From: Alphaproteobacteria bacterium
GTDB taxonomy: Bacteria; Pseudomonadota; Alphaproteobacteria; Rhizobiales; CAJQND01
NCBI GenBank assembly: GCA_024227565.1
Contig: JAAEUE010000290.1
Coordinates: 124,001 to 188,000, forward strand
Length of the DNA: 64,000 nucleotides
Direction: 5' to 3'
In this document: piece after piece, positions 53,528-63,401 of the stretch
Layout of the letters: every line of letters starts with the position of its first letter
How positions within the stretch are numbered: position 1 is the first letter of the stretch
The notes under the pieces: model-generated
What the model was told of the DNA's origin: nothing
What the model saw: only the letters and a program-made list of their open reading frames with translations
The model's database searches: none
Position numbers and translations under genes: made by a program

Positions 53528-54514
53528 ATGAAAGCCGTGGTCATTTCAGAATATGGCGGACCGGAAGTGCTGAAGCCCGGCAATATGGACCGGCCGGTGC
53601 TGACACCCAGCCAGGCCCTGGTGAAGGTGGCGTTCGCCGGGGTCAACTTCATCGATGTCTACATGCGCAACGGGCTCTACAAGCGCTCCGACACCTATGA
53701 GCAATCGCTCCCTCTGGTGCCGGGGATGGAGGGCGCCGGTGTTGTGGAGGCCTTGGGCTCCGGGGTGGAAGGCCTGGCTGTGGGCGACCGGGTGGCCTGG
53801 TGCCTGGAGCGGGGAAGCTATGCGGAATATGCTGCCGTGCCCGCCTGGAAGTTGGTCAAGATCCCCTCTGACGTGTCGCTTGAAACTGCCACAGCGCTGC
53901 AGCTGCAAGGCTCCACGGCGCATTATTTGTGCACCTCCTTGTTTGCTTTGGAGGAAGGACAAACATGTCTGGTTCATGCCGGCGCTGGAGGCCTTGGGCA
54001 AATTCTCATCCAGATGGCCAAGGCCGAGGGGGCATGGGTGCTCACAACGGTCGGCTCGCCGGAGAAGGCGGAGATCGCGCGCAAGGCCGGCGCTGATGAG
54101 GTCATTTTGTACCGCGAGACCGACTTTGCCAAAGCGGTGCTCGAGATGACCGGCGGGGTGGGGGTTGATGTGGTTTACGATTCTGTGGGCAAGGATACGA
54201 TCTTAGGCAGCCTCAGAAGCGTCAAGCAGCGCGGCACCATATCAAACAACGGGAACGCGTCAGGGTCCATCGGGGCGCTGGACCCGCTGGCGCTGGCAGA
54301 GGCCGGATCGGTGTTTTTCACACGGCCGCATCTGGCCGATTACATTGCCACCACCGACGAGCGCAGATGGCGGGCGGCGGAATTGTTTGAGCTTCATCAA
54401 ACCGGAAAGCTCGCCGTGACGATCGACCGTGTTCTGCCGCTCGAGCAAGCTGAAGAGGCGCACCGGCTCATGGAAGGCCGAAAGAGCTCTGGCAAGATCC
54501 TCTTGGCTGTGTAG
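53528..54514 (+). CDS. Zinc-independent MDR oxidoreductase (quinone reductase QorA-like), copy 2
   Basis: A 328-residue quinone reductase homologue. FAGVNFIDVYMRNGLYK and PGMEGAGVVEALGSGVEGL fit QorA, and the NADPH loop HAGAGGLGQILIQMAK and YDSVGKDT complete the pattern. ATG 53528 (MKAVVISEYGGPEVL) is the family start; an upstream in-frame start at 53468 overlaps the first MDR gene. GAGGAG precedes it. It is closer to classical QorA than copy 1. Confidence 0.91.
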   Translation: MKAVVISEYGGPEVLKPGNMDRPVLTPSQALVKVAFAGVNFIDVYMRNGLYKRSDTYEQSLPLVPGMEGAGVVEALGSGVEGLAVGDRVAWCLERGSYAEYAAVPAWKLVKIPSDVSLETATALQLQGSTAHYLCTSLFALEEGQTCLVHAGAGGLGQILIQMAKAEGAWVLTTVGSPEKAEIARKAGADEVILYRETDFAKAVLEMTGGVGVDVVYDSVGKDTILGSLRSVKQRGTISNNGNASGSIGALDPLALAEAGSVFFTRPHLADYIATTDERRWRAAELFELHQTGKLAVTIDRVLPLEQAEEAHRLMEGRKSSGKILLAV

Positions 54515-54582
54515 GTCTTGGCAAGTTGGGTTTCAGGCGATAATTATTTGCCTGAACGTCTCTGCAAGTGAGGAAACTCCCC

Positions 54583-55587
54583 ATGGCAATGGCCACACTT
54601 GATCTCAGCTCGGAAGTCAGCCCTTTTCCCGCAAAGCCGGCGGGCGAAGACCGGGCATGGGTTGCCGCCGATGTGGAGGAGGCTGACTGGCACATTGCGC
54701 TGGACGGTGAAGCGCTTGGCGAAGTTCGTGCGATGGCAGACCGGATGGCCCGCCAGCCGCTTCCAGTGATCCTCAGATCATCCGACGAGTTCAAGCTCAA
54801 GGCCCTGCGCGCGGCGGCAGAACGGGCCCGGACCATGATGGATGAGGGCAGGGGCTTTGCTGTGCTCGACCGCCTGCCTATGGATGACTATGCAGAAGAG
54901 ATCATGCAGAGCTGTTTCTGGGTGATCGGCCAGCACTTCGGTTTGCCCGTGGCGCAGAAGTGGGACGGCACCGTGCTTTATGACGTGACCGACACCGGAA
55001 CCCGTTGGCAATATGGGGTGCGCGGCTCGGCCACCAACGTGGAGCTGGTGTTTCACGTGGACAATGCATTTGGCGTGATGCCGCCGGACTATGTGGGCCT
55101 TTTGTGCAAGTATCCCGCCCTGGACGGGGGCTTGAGCCGGTTTTGCAGCCTCTACACCCTGCACAACAGATTGCTGGAAGAATGCCCTAAGCTGTTGAAG
55201 CGGCTGTATGAACCCATGTTCTATGACCGCCAGGCCGAACACGAACCAGGCGCCCCCAAAACCTCTTGGGCACCGTTCTTTGCCCTTCGCGGGGATGAGT
55301 TCTTTGCGCGGGCAAACGTCTCCCTGGTGCGCAATGGCTACAAGGTGGCCGGCCAAGAGATGGATGATGTGCTGGCTGAAGCTCTGGAGGCGGTGGAGCG
55401 GGTGTCGCGGTCAGAGGACCTCTGGTATGAGGCGCCGATTGAACGGGGGCATATGCAATATCTCAACAACCGTCATCTGGGCCACTATCGCAGCGAGTTT
55501 CAGGACAATCCCGACCCGGCCCTCAAACGCCACCTGTTCAGAACCTGGCATCGCAATTCAGGTTCGCGTGCCTACGACGGGGCGTAA
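54583..55587 (+). CDS. TauD/TfdA-like Fe(II)/2-oxoglutarate oxygenase
   Basis: A 334-residue oxygenase of the TauD/GBBH fold. The iron motif is His158-x-Asp160 in VFHVDNAFG; the distal His and 2OG-binding Arg are likely in NNRHLGHYRSEF and FRTWHRN. LPVILRSSDE resembles GBBH-type proteins. The substrate is unknown; sulfonates, betaines and plant acids are family examples. ATG 54583 has GAGGAA 7 bases upstream; GTG 54568 is less likely. It follows the MDR genes by 68 bp. Confidence 0.82.
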   Translation: MAMATLDLSSEVSPFPAKPAGEDRAWVAADVEEADWHIALDGEALGEVRAMADRMARQPLPVILRSSDEFKLKALRAAAERARTMMDEGRGFAVLDRLPMDDYAEEIMQSCFWVIGQHFGLPVAQKWDGTVLYDVTDTGTRWQYGVRGSATNVELVFHVDNAFGVMPPDYVGLLCKYPALDGGLSRFCSLYTLHNRLLEECPKLLKRLYEPMFYDRQAEHEPGAPKTSWAPFFALRGDEFFARANVSLVRNGYKVAGQEMDDVLAEALEAVERVSRSEDLWYEAPIERGHMQYLNNRHLGHYRSEFQDNPDPALKRHLFRTWHRNSGSRAYDGA

Positions 55588-55615
55588 GCAAGGCACTGTG
55601 CCGCTCCCGGCGTCC

Positions 55616-57679
55616 TCAGCAGCGAACGATCAGGCTGGCGATGGACTGTGCGCCGCCGCAAGTACCTTTGGCTTTTTTGACTGAGCCGGTGTGGCCGCTG
55701 CCGCCATGCAGGTCCGCCATGAGGCTGCGCCGCTTTTTCTGGCCAAGCCTGGTGCGGTAAACCTGCACGTTCTGCAGCACCTTCTTCACATAGTTGCGGG
55801 TTTCGTGGAAGGGGATGGATTCGGTCCAGTCGATTGGGTCGATCGCCTTGGTTCTGGGATCGCCATGCTTGGCGACCCACTTGCGCACATTGCCCGGCCC
55901 GGCGTTGTAGGCAGCCAAGGTCATCACCATGGAGCCTCTATAATCAGCCAGAAGATCGCCCAGGTGCGCGGCGCCCAGCATGACGTTGTAAGCGGGGTTG
56001 CGGGTGAGCTTGGAGCGCGCATGGCGCACCCGGTGTTTGCGGGCAATGATTTTTGCGGTTCCCGGCATGATTTGCATCAGGCCCTTGGCGCCGGCATGGC
56101 TGCCAGCATGGGATACGAATTCGCTTTCCTGGCGCGTGAGCCCGAACACGAGGGCGCGCTCAACCGGGTGGCCGATTGTCTTCCAGCGCGGCATGGCGCC
56201 TTTTGGAAAGGCCCAATTGTCGACCTTGAAGCCGCGCACGCGGGCAATCTTGGCATAGCGCATTGCATTGCCGTAGCCGGCATTGCGTTTGATGATTTCG
56301 GCCACAGCCGCATGCTGACCGGGTTTTGAGAACCGGCGGCTCAAGCCCCAGAGGAAGCCGCGCTGATGGCGCTTGGCACCGGCGCGGGAAACCAGCTTGA
56401 ACGCCTGCACAACCTCATCGCGGGCCACCGCGTTGCGGTCTGCCGGCGTGGGGGTGACTATTTTAAGCGGGAGCGGGCGGTCGTCATAGCCCAGGGCATC
56501 GCGCGACAGCTGACCATAAAAGTGGGTGGGGAACGCAGAGGCAGCCGCGAAGGATTTTTTGGCAGCAGCCGTGCGGCCAAGCGCCATTTGGGCACGTGCC
56601 ATCCAATAGTGGCCGCGGGAGTGCTCGCTGGCGAGCTTGGCGGCAGGAGGGATCCTGGCAAAGTGGTTGTGGGCGGTTTTTGCATCGTTCAGGAACCTGA
56701 GCGCAATCCAGCCGGAGAGAAACTCGCCCTGGGCGTAGTATCTGCCTGAACTGAAGCCGTGACCGGCCGCAACCTTGTAGGCGGAGCGCCAGTTTTTCCG
56801 GTTTGACGGGCCAAGCAGTTCGCGGGCCACCCGTTGGCGCAAAACCCACCAGGCATCGCCGGCGCCAAAGTTCGCCGCTTTCTGGTTCGTGCCCAAAAGC
56901 AGCTTGCGGGCCGTTTTAACGTCCCCCTTCCAACGGTAATAGTGGGTGAGGGCAAACCGCATGGCATTTGTGTTGCGCACCCGGCTCGGCAGCTTGCGAT
57001 AGGCGGAAAGGGCGCCCTTGCGGCGCTTGAACAGCAATCCGGCAGCGCGGGTCGCGCGGGCATGGTCACGGGAAATGTGGTTGGCGTTGCGCACCGCGCC
57101 GCCCATTTTGCGGTGATAGATGAAGCTGGCCCAACGGCGTTGCATGTCGCCGCGGTTCAGAAGGGACTTGTAGGTGGAGATCACCACCCGCTCGCCGCGT
57201 TTTGACAGGCTCCTGTTGAGCCAGGCTGCACGCACGAGGCGTTTTGCGGTTTTCTTGTCGCCGGTGGCCAGTTTGAGCCGCGCCAGGGCAATCTTGCCCT
57301 CGGGCGACAGGGGTTTGCGCTTGGCGAAGTGGGCCTGCACGGTGGCCAGCGGCGCTGAGCCGCTCATGAGGTGGCTTTCGGCCTTCTTTTCCAAGGTTTG
57401 CGCATAGGGCCAGCGGCCGTTGCGGCTCACGAAGGTCATAATTCGGTTGTAGCCGGCGGATTTTGACTGTGAGCGCAGGTAGAGCCATTCAACGGTTTTG
57501 CGTGCCACGGGGTCTTTGGCCCGGGAGAAAGCCCGTTGGAACTTGCCCTTGCTGGCGAGTTTCACCGCTTGCTCAGACGATCCGGCCTGGGCCCCGGGGA
57601 CCGCAAACACAAATGTGAGAAGCAAAAAGGAAAAAAGGAGGATGCCGGAACGTCCGGTCGTGGCCCAGTTCATGTACAT
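55616..57679 (-). CDS. Soluble lytic murein transglycosylase (Slt70-like)
   Basis: A 687-residue periplasmic peptidoglycan-cleaving enzyme. Signal peptide about 1-33 (LLFSFLLLTFVFAVPGAQAG); an alpha-superhelical U-domain of TPR-like repeats spans 40-480; the SLT domain (about 500-650) has the catalytic Glu in TRQESEF, GAKGLMQIMP and TLAAYNAGPGNVRKW. The chain is very Arg/Lys-rich. ATG 57679 follows AAGG; the last 40 residues are a basic tail. It makes 1,6-anhydromuropeptides; convergent with the TauD-like gene. Confidence 0.93.
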   Translation of the reverse strand: MYMNWATTGRSGILLFSFLLLTFVFAVPGAQAGSSEQAVKLASKGKFQRAFSRAKDPVARKTVEWLYLRSQSKSAGYNRIMTFVSRNGRWPYAQTLEKKAESHLMSGSAPLATVQAHFAKRKPLSPEGKIALARLKLATGDKKTAKRLVRAAWLNRSLSKRGERVVISTYKSLLNRGDMQRRWASFIYHRKMGGAVRNANHISRDHARATRAAGLLFKRRKGALSAYRKLPSRVRNTNAMRFALTHYYRWKGDVKTARKLLLGTNQKAANFGAGDAWWVLRQRVARELLGPSNRKNWRSAYKVAAGHGFSSGRYYAQGEFLSGWIALRFLNDAKTAHNHFARIPPAAKLASEHSRGHYWMARAQMALGRTAAAKKSFAAASAFPTHFYGQLSRDALGYDDRPLPLKIVTPTPADRNAVARDEVVQAFKLVSRAGAKRHQRGFLWGLSRRFSKPGQHAAVAEIIKRNAGYGNAMRYAKIARVRGFKVDNWAFPKGAMPRWKTIGHPVERALVFGLTRQESEFVSHAGSHAGAKGLMQIMPGTAKIIARKHRVRHARSKLTRNPAYNVMLGAAHLGDLLADYRGSMVMTLAAYNAGPGNVRKWVAKHGDPRTKAIDPIDWTESIPFHETRNYVKKVLQNVQVYRTRLGQKKRRSLMADLHGGSGHTGSVKKAKGTCGGAQSIASLIVRC

Positions 57680-57931
57680 CAAGTTGCCTTCAGCCCGAAT
57701 TGATGGTGGATCTGCACGTCACGTCTTGAGCGGGCACTAGTTTGCCGGAACAGAATCAGAGAATATGGCGCTCATCATGACCGGATAATGGCGAAACTCT
57801 TAAGGAATGTTAACGATCGGTCGTTTTGCGGCCATGAAACGCCAAAATCGTGCCTCAACCGCAACACAACATAAACCATAAGTCTGCTAGTTAGGCGCAA
57901 CAGCGCCGCTGACCACACAACGAGGATTGCC

Positions 57932-58588
57932 ATGAAGTTCTTTATCGACACTGCTGACGTTGAGGCTATTCGGGAACTCATGGAGACCGGGCTTGTGGAT
58001 GGCGTGACCACCAATCCTTCGTTGATCGCCAAAAGCGGGCGCGATTTCAAAGAAGTGATCGCTGAAATTTGCGAACTCGTGCCCGGACCGGTGAGCGCCG
58101 AGGTGACCGCGGTGGAGGCCGGCAAGATGGTGGAGCAAGGCAAGCACCTGGCCGAGATCGCCAAGAACGTAGCGATCAAGGTTCCGCTGACCATGGAGGG
58201 GCTGAAGGCCTGTAACGCACTCAGCAACGATGGCCTGATGGTCAACGTCACCTTGTGTTTCAGCGCAACCCAGGCGCTGTTGGCCGCCAAGGCGGGCGCC
58301 ACCTTCATTTCGCCCTTTATTGGGCGGCTCGACGACATTGGCCAGGATGGCATGGCTTTGATCGAGGAAATCCGCGATATTTATGACAATTACGAGGACC
58401 TGGAGACCGAGATCCTTGCCGCCTCGGTGCGCACAGTGGGGCATGTGCGCGATTCAGCCTTGGCGGGCGCAGATGTGGCCACGTTGCCGCCCAAAATCAT
58501 GCACGATCTGGCCGCACATCCGCTGACCGACAAAGGGCTTGATGCCTTTCTTGCCGATTGGGAGAAAACCGGACAATCCATCCTGTGA
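57932..58588 (+). CDS. tal: Transaldolase, TalC/FSA family
   Basis: A 218-residue small transaldolase of the pentose phosphate pathway. Schiff-base Lys83 is in [25 protein letters not shown] and [13 protein letters not shown] open the barrel, and [16 protein letters not shown] binds phosphate. Glu57 in SAEVTA, where fructose-6-phosphate aldolase has Gln, favours transaldolase over aldolase activity. The preceding 252 bp hold a small GGCGC/GCGCC hairpin. xerC follows after 9 bp. Confidence 0.94.
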   Translation: MKFFIDTADVEAIRELMETGLVDGVTTNPSLIAKSGRDFKEVIAEICELVPGPVSAEVTAVEAGKMVEQGKHLAEIAKNVAIKVPLTMEGLKACNALSNDGLMVNVTLCFSATQALLAAKAGATFISPFIGRLDDIGQDGMALIEEIRDIYDNYEDLETEILAASVRTVGHVRDSALAGADVATLPPKIMHDLAAHPLTDKGLDAFLADWEKTGQSIL

Positions 58589-58597
58589 TGCGTGATC

Positions 58598-59548
58598 ATG
58601 TCTGAGCACAGCCTCGTTTCTGTTGACCAACACACCGGCGCTGCCGCGCGGGCCTGGATCAGCCATCTTGAATCGGAACGCCGAATGGCGGCAAAGACGG
58701 TTGAAGCTTATGTGCGCGATTGCGGGCAATTCTTCGATTTTCTGCAGCAGCATTTCGGCGCGTTGGTGTCGCTTCATATTCTGAGCGAGCTTCAGGTTGG
58801 CGATTTCCGCGCTTTTCTGGCCAGCCGGCGACGGGAGGGAACCTCCTCGCGTTCCTTGGCGCGCCAGCTTTCAGCCATTCGCTCGCTGTTTCATTTTCTG
58901 GCCAAGCAGGAGTTGGTGAAAAACGCTGCGATCAGTGCCATTCAAACGCCTAAGCTTCCTCATTCCGTGCCCAAGCCATTGTCGATTCCAGCGGCCAAGC
59001 GGGTGATGAGCGATGCCCACGAGGCGGCCCATCATGATGCTGCGCCATGGGTGTTGGCCCGCGATGCTGCGGTGCTGATGCTGCTCTACGGCTGCGGTTT
59101 GCGGATCTCCGAGGCGCTTGATCTGGACGCTGAGCATGCTCCCAAACCGTCTGATGACGTGATGCGCGTGACCGGCAAGGGCAACAAGGTGCGGCTGGTG
59201 CCGGTGCTGGACGCTGCGCGCGAAGCGATTGATCAGTATCGGAAGATCTGCCCGTTTCCGCTGGAAGGCGGCACGCCGCTGTTCCGCGGCGTTCGCGGCA
59301 AGCGGCTCAATGCACGGAATGTCCAGCTGCTGGTGCAAAAGCTGCGCGGTTATCTCGGGCTTCCCGATACGGCAACCCCGCATGCGCTGCGCCATTCCTT
59401 TGCCACGCATCTGTTGGGCAGCGGCGCTGATTTGCGTTCGATACAGGAATTGCTGGGCCATGCCAGCCTGTCGACCACACAAATTTACACCCAGGTGGAC
59501 CGCGCTCATCTGCTGAAGGCCTATGAAAGCGCGCACCCGCGCGCATAA
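58598..59548 (+). CDS. xerC: Tyrosine recombinase XerC
   Basis: Chromosome-dimer resolving recombinase, 316 residues. The SAM-like N-terminal domain (about 15-110) precedes the catalytic domain with Arg in YGCGLRISEALDL, His-x-x-Arg in TPHALRHSFATHLL, His in LLGHASLSTTQIY and the nucleophile Tyr in that last block. Acts with XerD at dif; no dif-like site is seen nearby. ATG 58598 chosen; GTG 58592 is possible. It lies 9 bp after tal. Confidence 0.95.
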   Translation: MSEHSLVSVDQHTGAAARAWISHLESERRMAAKTVEAYVRDCGQFFDFLQQHFGALVSLHILSELQVGDFRAFLASRRREGTSSRSLARQLSAIRSLFHFLAKQELVKNAAISAIQTPKLPHSVPKPLSIPAAKRVMSDAHEAAHHDAAPWVLARDAAVLMLLYGCGLRISEALDLDAEHAPKPSDDVMRVTGKGNKVRLVPVLDAAREAIDQYRKICPFPLEGGTPLFRGVRGKRLNARNVQLLVQKLRGYLGLPDTATPHALRHSFATHLLGSGADLRSIQELLGHASLSTTQIYTQVDRAHLLKAYESAHPRA

Positions 59549-59631
59549 AGTTCACGCTGTTTACGAATTATCATGAAAACTCTGGGATAACTGAAGCTCG
59601 AGTTCCGTGGAGCGGGAGGAGTGTGAACGCT

Positions 59632-60648
59632 ATGGTGATGCGCCAAGTTGCCCAGATATTGACAGCCCTAGCCTTTTTCACACTGGCGTTCATGCCAAGT
59701 GCGGCAAACGCCGCGACCTGCGAGGGCAAGGATTTGCTCAAGCAGTTGGAGGCCAACAATCCCAAGGCCTTTGCCAACATTATGGGCCAGGCTGGCAGAG
59801 CCCTCAACGGCAACGCTCTTCTGTGGAAGATCGAAAAAGATGCAGACAAGCCGGCCTCATACCTGTTCGGCACCATGCATGTGACCGACGACAGGCTGCT
59901 GGATGTGCCCGATGAGGTTCTGGATGCGCTCAACGGCGCAGATATCGTGGCGCTGGAAAACCTGGATGTCCTTGATCGGGTGGTCACCAGGCAGCGGCTC
60001 AAGGAAATCCCCGAATTGTGGAAGTTTGAGGAAGGCAAAAGCCTGCGCGACTACATGAGCGAGCAAGATCTGGAGGTTCTGCGCACTGCGGCCCGCTCGT
60101 TCAAGGTCGGTTTCTACAAAATGCTCAAGTTCAAGCCCTGGCTTGTCATGTCGATGATCAGCACCTCGCGTTGCGAGCGCACGCGCAAGGCAAGCGGCAA
60201 ATCCTTTTTGGACAAAGCCATCGGCGAGCGTGCCCAGCGGATCAATGCGGAGCTTGTGGGCCTTGAAAGCCTGCGTGAGCAGCTGTCGGCCATGGATTCC
60301 ATGCCGATGAAATCTCAGGTTGCCTACCTGGTGGGGACCGCCAAATTGGCCGACAAGTCAGAAGACAGCCTGGAGACCATGATCCAGCTTTATCTGCAGC
60401 GGAAGATCGGCGCTATTCAACCGATGTTTTCCTACTACTCCAGCAAGAGTGACAATCTGAAGACCGCATACACGGAGTTTCAGACCCACCTCATCGACAA
60501 ACGCAACATCGTCATGCGTGACCGTTCGCTGCCGTTGTTTGATAAGGGCAGCTCGTTCGTCGCGGTAGGCGCGCTGCATTTGCCGGGCGAAATGGGCCTG
60601 GTCAATCTCTACCGTGAAGCCGGCTACACCGTAACCGCTGTCTGGTGA
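59632..60648 (+). CDS. TraB/GumN (TIKI-like) family protein
   Basis: A 338-residue exported protein. The signal peptide is about 1-26 (ILTALAFFTLAFMPSAANAA). The family GxxH motifs are YLFGTMHVTDD and FVAVGALHLPGE, with VALENLD supplying the conserved Glu. Relatives in animals (Tiki) are metalloproteases on Wnt; bacterial substrates are unknown. GGGAGGAG fits ATG 59632; GTG 59623 lies too close to that box. Convergent with lpdA, whose stop abuts its own. Confidence 0.9.
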   Translation: MVMRQVAQILTALAFFTLAFMPSAANAATCEGKDLLKQLEANNPKAFANIMGQAGRALNGNALLWKIEKDADKPASYLFGTMHVTDDRLLDVPDEVLDALNGADIVALENLDVLDRVVTRQRLKEIPELWKFEEGKSLRDYMSEQDLEVLRTAARSFKVGFYKMLKFKPWLVMSMISTSRCERTRKASGKSFLDKAIGERAQRINAELVGLESLREQLSAMDSMPMKSQVAYLVGTAKLADKSEDSLETMIQLYLQRKIGAIQPMFSYYSSKSDNLKTAYTEFQTHLIDKRNIVMRDRSLPLFDKGSSFVAVGALHLPGEMGLVNLYREAGYTVTAVW

Positions 60649-62052
60649 TCAGATGTGAATCGTGCGGCCCTCAACGCCAAGGGCTGCTTCCTTCACCGCC
60701 TCCGACAAGGTGGGGTGCGCATGACAGGTGCGCGCCAGATCTTCCGATGAGCCGCCAAATTCCATAAGCACCGCGGCCTCATGGATCATCTCGCCGGCAG
60801 CGGCGGCTATGATGTGAACCCCCAGCACCCGGTCGGTTGTGGCATCTGCCAGCACCTTCACAAAACCATCGGTCTTGCGCATGGATTTGGCCCGGCCGTT
60901 CGCGGTGAACGGGAACTTGCCCACCTTGTACTCAATCCCGGCCTCTTTCAGCTCTTCCTCGGTTTTCCCAACCGAAGCCACTTCTGGCATGGTGTAGACC
61001 ACACCGGGGATGACGTCATAGTTCACATGGCCTGACTGGCCTGCGATGATTTCAGCCACGGCCATGCCCTCATCCTCGCCCTTGTGGGCCAGCATGGGGC
61101 CGCGCACCACATCTCCAATCGCATAGATGCCCTCTACGTTGGTTTGGAAATGGTCGTTGATCTCAACCATGCCGCGGGCCCCCATGGTCACGCCGGCTTC
61201 TTCAAGGCCCAGCCCTTCAGTGTAGGGAACCCGGCCGATGGCCACCAGAACCACATCGGCGTCAAGCACCTCGGCATCGCCGCCCTTGGCCGGTTCAACG
61301 GTAACCTTCAGGCCGGACTTCTGTTTCTCAACGCCTGTCACCTTTTTGGACAGTTTGAAGGTCATGCCTTGCTTCTTCAGCATGCGCTGGAAGTTTTTGG
61401 CAATGTCGCCGTCCATGCCCGGCAAAATCCGGTCGAGGAATTCGACCACGGTGACTTCGGCGCCAAGCCGGCGCCACACCGAGCCGAGCTCAAGCCCGAT
61501 CACGCCGCCGCCCACAAGGATCATGTGTTTTGGCACTTTGGTCAGCTCCAGCGCACCAGTTGAGGAGACCACCGTTTCCTCATCGATCTCAATGCCCGGC
61601 AGACGTGCTACGTCTGAACCCGTTGCGATCACGATGTTCTTGGTTTCGATCACTTGGCTCTCGCCCTCGCCCTGCACTTCCACTCGGCCGGGGCCCACGA
61701 TCTTGCCGGTGCCTTTGAAACCGGTGATCTTGTTTTTCTTGAAGAGAAACTCGATGCCCTTGGTGTTGGCCTCGATGGTGTCGGTCTTGTGCTGCATCAT
61801 CACCGGCAGGTCGAGCTTCGGCTTGGGGATCTTGATGCCCAGGTTTGCAAAGTCATGGCCGGCTTCTTCGAACAGCTCGCTGGCATGAAGCAGCGCCTTG
61901 GAAGGAATGCAGCCGATGTTCAGGCATGTGCCGCCATAGGTTGGGCTCTTCTCCACAACAGCGGTTTTCAACCCAAGCTGGGCGCAGCGGATCGCACAGA
62001 CGTAGCCGCCCGGCCCTGAGCCAATGACCGTGACATCAAACTGTTCTGACAT
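60649..62052 (-). CDS. lpdA: Dihydrolipoyl dehydrogenase (E3)
   Basis: Flavoprotein that reoxidises the lipoyl groups of E2, 467 residues. FAD motif [15 protein letters not shown], redox disulfide [19 protein letters not shown] motif [17 protein letters not shown], and the C-terminal His-Glu pair in [13 protein letters not shown] are all intact. It lies 55 bp after sucB in the sucA-sucB-lpdA operon, so it mainly serves 2-oxoglutarate dehydrogenase. Confidence 0.97.
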   Translation of the reverse strand: MSEQFDVTVIGSGPGGYVCAIRCAQLGLKTAVVEKSPTYGGTCLNIGCIPSKALLHASELFEEAGHDFANLGIKIPKPKLDLPVMMQHKTDTIEANTKGIEFLFKKNKITGFKGTGKIVGPGRVEVQGEGESQVIETKNIVIATGSDVARLPGIEIDEETVVSSTGALELTKVPKHMILVGGGVIGLELGSVWRRLGAEVTVVEFLDRILPGMDGDIAKNFQRMLKKQGMTFKLSKKVTGVEKQKSGLKVTVEPAKGGDAEVLDADVVLVAIGRVPYTEGLGLEEAGVTMGARGMVEINDHFQTNVEGIYAIGDVVRGPMLAHKGEDEGMAVAEIIAGQSGHVNYDVIPGVVYTMPEVASVGKTEEELKEAGIEYKVGKFPFTANGRAKSMRKTDGFVKVLADATTDRVLGVHIIAAAAGEMIHEAAVLMEFGGSSEDLARTCHAHPTLSEAVKEAALGVEGRTIHI

Positions 62053-62107
62053 TTTGTTTTCTTTCGTTGAGAGAAACTGAAACGGCGCCCCCGAGGCTTA
62101 CCAGTGT

Positions 62108-63343
62108 CTAGAGATCGAGCACCATGCGTTGCGGATCCTCGATGGCGTCCTTGACGCGCACCAGGAAGGTCACGGCCTCCTTGCCGTCCACAATCCGGTG
62201 GTCGTAGGAAAGCGCCAGATACATCATGGGCCGGGCCTTGATCTCACCATCCACCACCATGGGGCGCTGCTGGATCTTGTGCATCCCTAAGATGCCAGGC
62301 TGTGGTGCGTTCAAAATGGGGGTCGACATGAGCGAGCCATAAACCCCGCCATTTGAAATCGTGAAGGTGCCGCCTTGCATGTCGTCGATCTTCAGATCGC
62401 CGTCGCGGGCACGGCGGCCGAGCTCGGCGATGGTCATCTCGATGCCGGCCAGCGACAGCATGTCCGCATCGCGCACCACCGGAACCACCAGGCCCTTCTC
62501 GGTGCCGACGGCGACGCCCACATGATAGTAGTTCTTGTAGACAAGGTCTGTGCCGTCGATTTCCGCGTTCACGGCGGGCACATCCTGCAAGGCGGAGATG
62601 CAGGCCTTCACGAAGAAGCTCATGAAGCCGAGCTTCACGCCGTGCTTTTTCTCAAACAGCTCTTTGTATTGCGAGCGCATGGCCATCACGTTGGTCATGT
62701 CCACCTCGTTGAAGGTGGTGAGCATGGCCGCGGTGTTCTGGGCATCTTTCAGGCGGCGCGCGATGGTCTGGCGCAAGCGGGTCATGCGCACGCGCTCTTC
62801 GCGGCCTTCATCGTCTGGCTGAACAGGGGCACGGACCTGCGCTGGTGCAGGAGCTGGAGCTGCGGCGGTAGCGTTGTCGATATAGCTCAACACATCGCCC
62901 TTGGTGGCCCGGCCATCTTTTCCGGTGCCCGGAACGTTTGCTGGATCAACGCCGGCATCGGCTGCAACTTTTCTGACCGCCGGGGACACCGGCGCATCCT
63001 TTGCCGGTTCAGGCTTGGCTTCCGGTTCGGCCGCAGGCGCGGCGGGCGCCTCAGCCTTGGCCGGTGCCGGTTTAGCTTTTGCGGCGGGCGCAGCGGCAGC
63101 CGCAGCGCCTTCGGCAATTGCGCCAAGCAGGGCGCCCACTTCAACCGTTGAGCCATCAGCCACATCAATGGCTTCCAGCACGCCGGAGGCAGGGGCTGGA
63201 ACTTCGATGGTGACCTTGTCGGTTTCCAGCTCCACCAGCGGTTCATCAGCGGACACAGCCTCGCCGGCTTTCTTGAACCACTGGGCGACAGTGGCTTCGG
63301 TAACGGATTCACCAAGTGTTGGCACACGGATTTCAGTAGTCAT
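62108..63343 (-). CDS. sucB: 2-oxoglutarate dehydrogenase E2, dihydrolipoyl succinyltransferase
   Basis: A 411-residue E2 core enzyme. Lipoyl domain with Lys43 in ETDKVTIEV; an Ala/Pro-rich linker; peripheral-subunit-binding domain [18 protein letters not shown] (about 140-175); catalytic domain ending in [13 protein letters not shown] with the active-site His. ATG 63343 ([13 protein letters not shown]) is preferred over an in-frame start at 63373. It follows sucA by 58 bp and precedes lpdA. Confidence 0.97.
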   Translation of the reverse strand: MTTEIRVPTLGESVTEATVAQWFKKAGEAVSADEPLVELETDKVTIEVPAPASGVLEAIDVADGSTVEVGALLGAIAEGAAAAAAPAAKAKPAPAKAEAPAAPAAEPEAKPEPAKDAPVSPAVRKVAADAGVDPANVPGTGKDGRATKGDVLSYIDNATAAAPAPAPAQVRAPVQPDDEGREERVRMTRLRQTIARRLKDAQNTAAMLTTFNEVDMTNVMAMRSQYKELFEKKHGVKLGFMSFFVKACISALQDVPAVNAEIDGTDLVYKNYYHVGVAVGTEKGLVVPVVRDADMLSLAGIEMTIAELGRRARDGDLKIDDMQGGTFTISNGGVYGSLMSTPILNAPQPGILGMHKIQQRPMVVDGEIKARPMMYLALSYDHRIVDGKEAVTFLVRVKDAIEDPQRMVLDL

Positions 63344-63401
63344 TTGAGAGTTGCCTTTCTGTCGGCGGGGCAAATGGAGTGGCTTGAATGCGGGGGAGCG
63401 A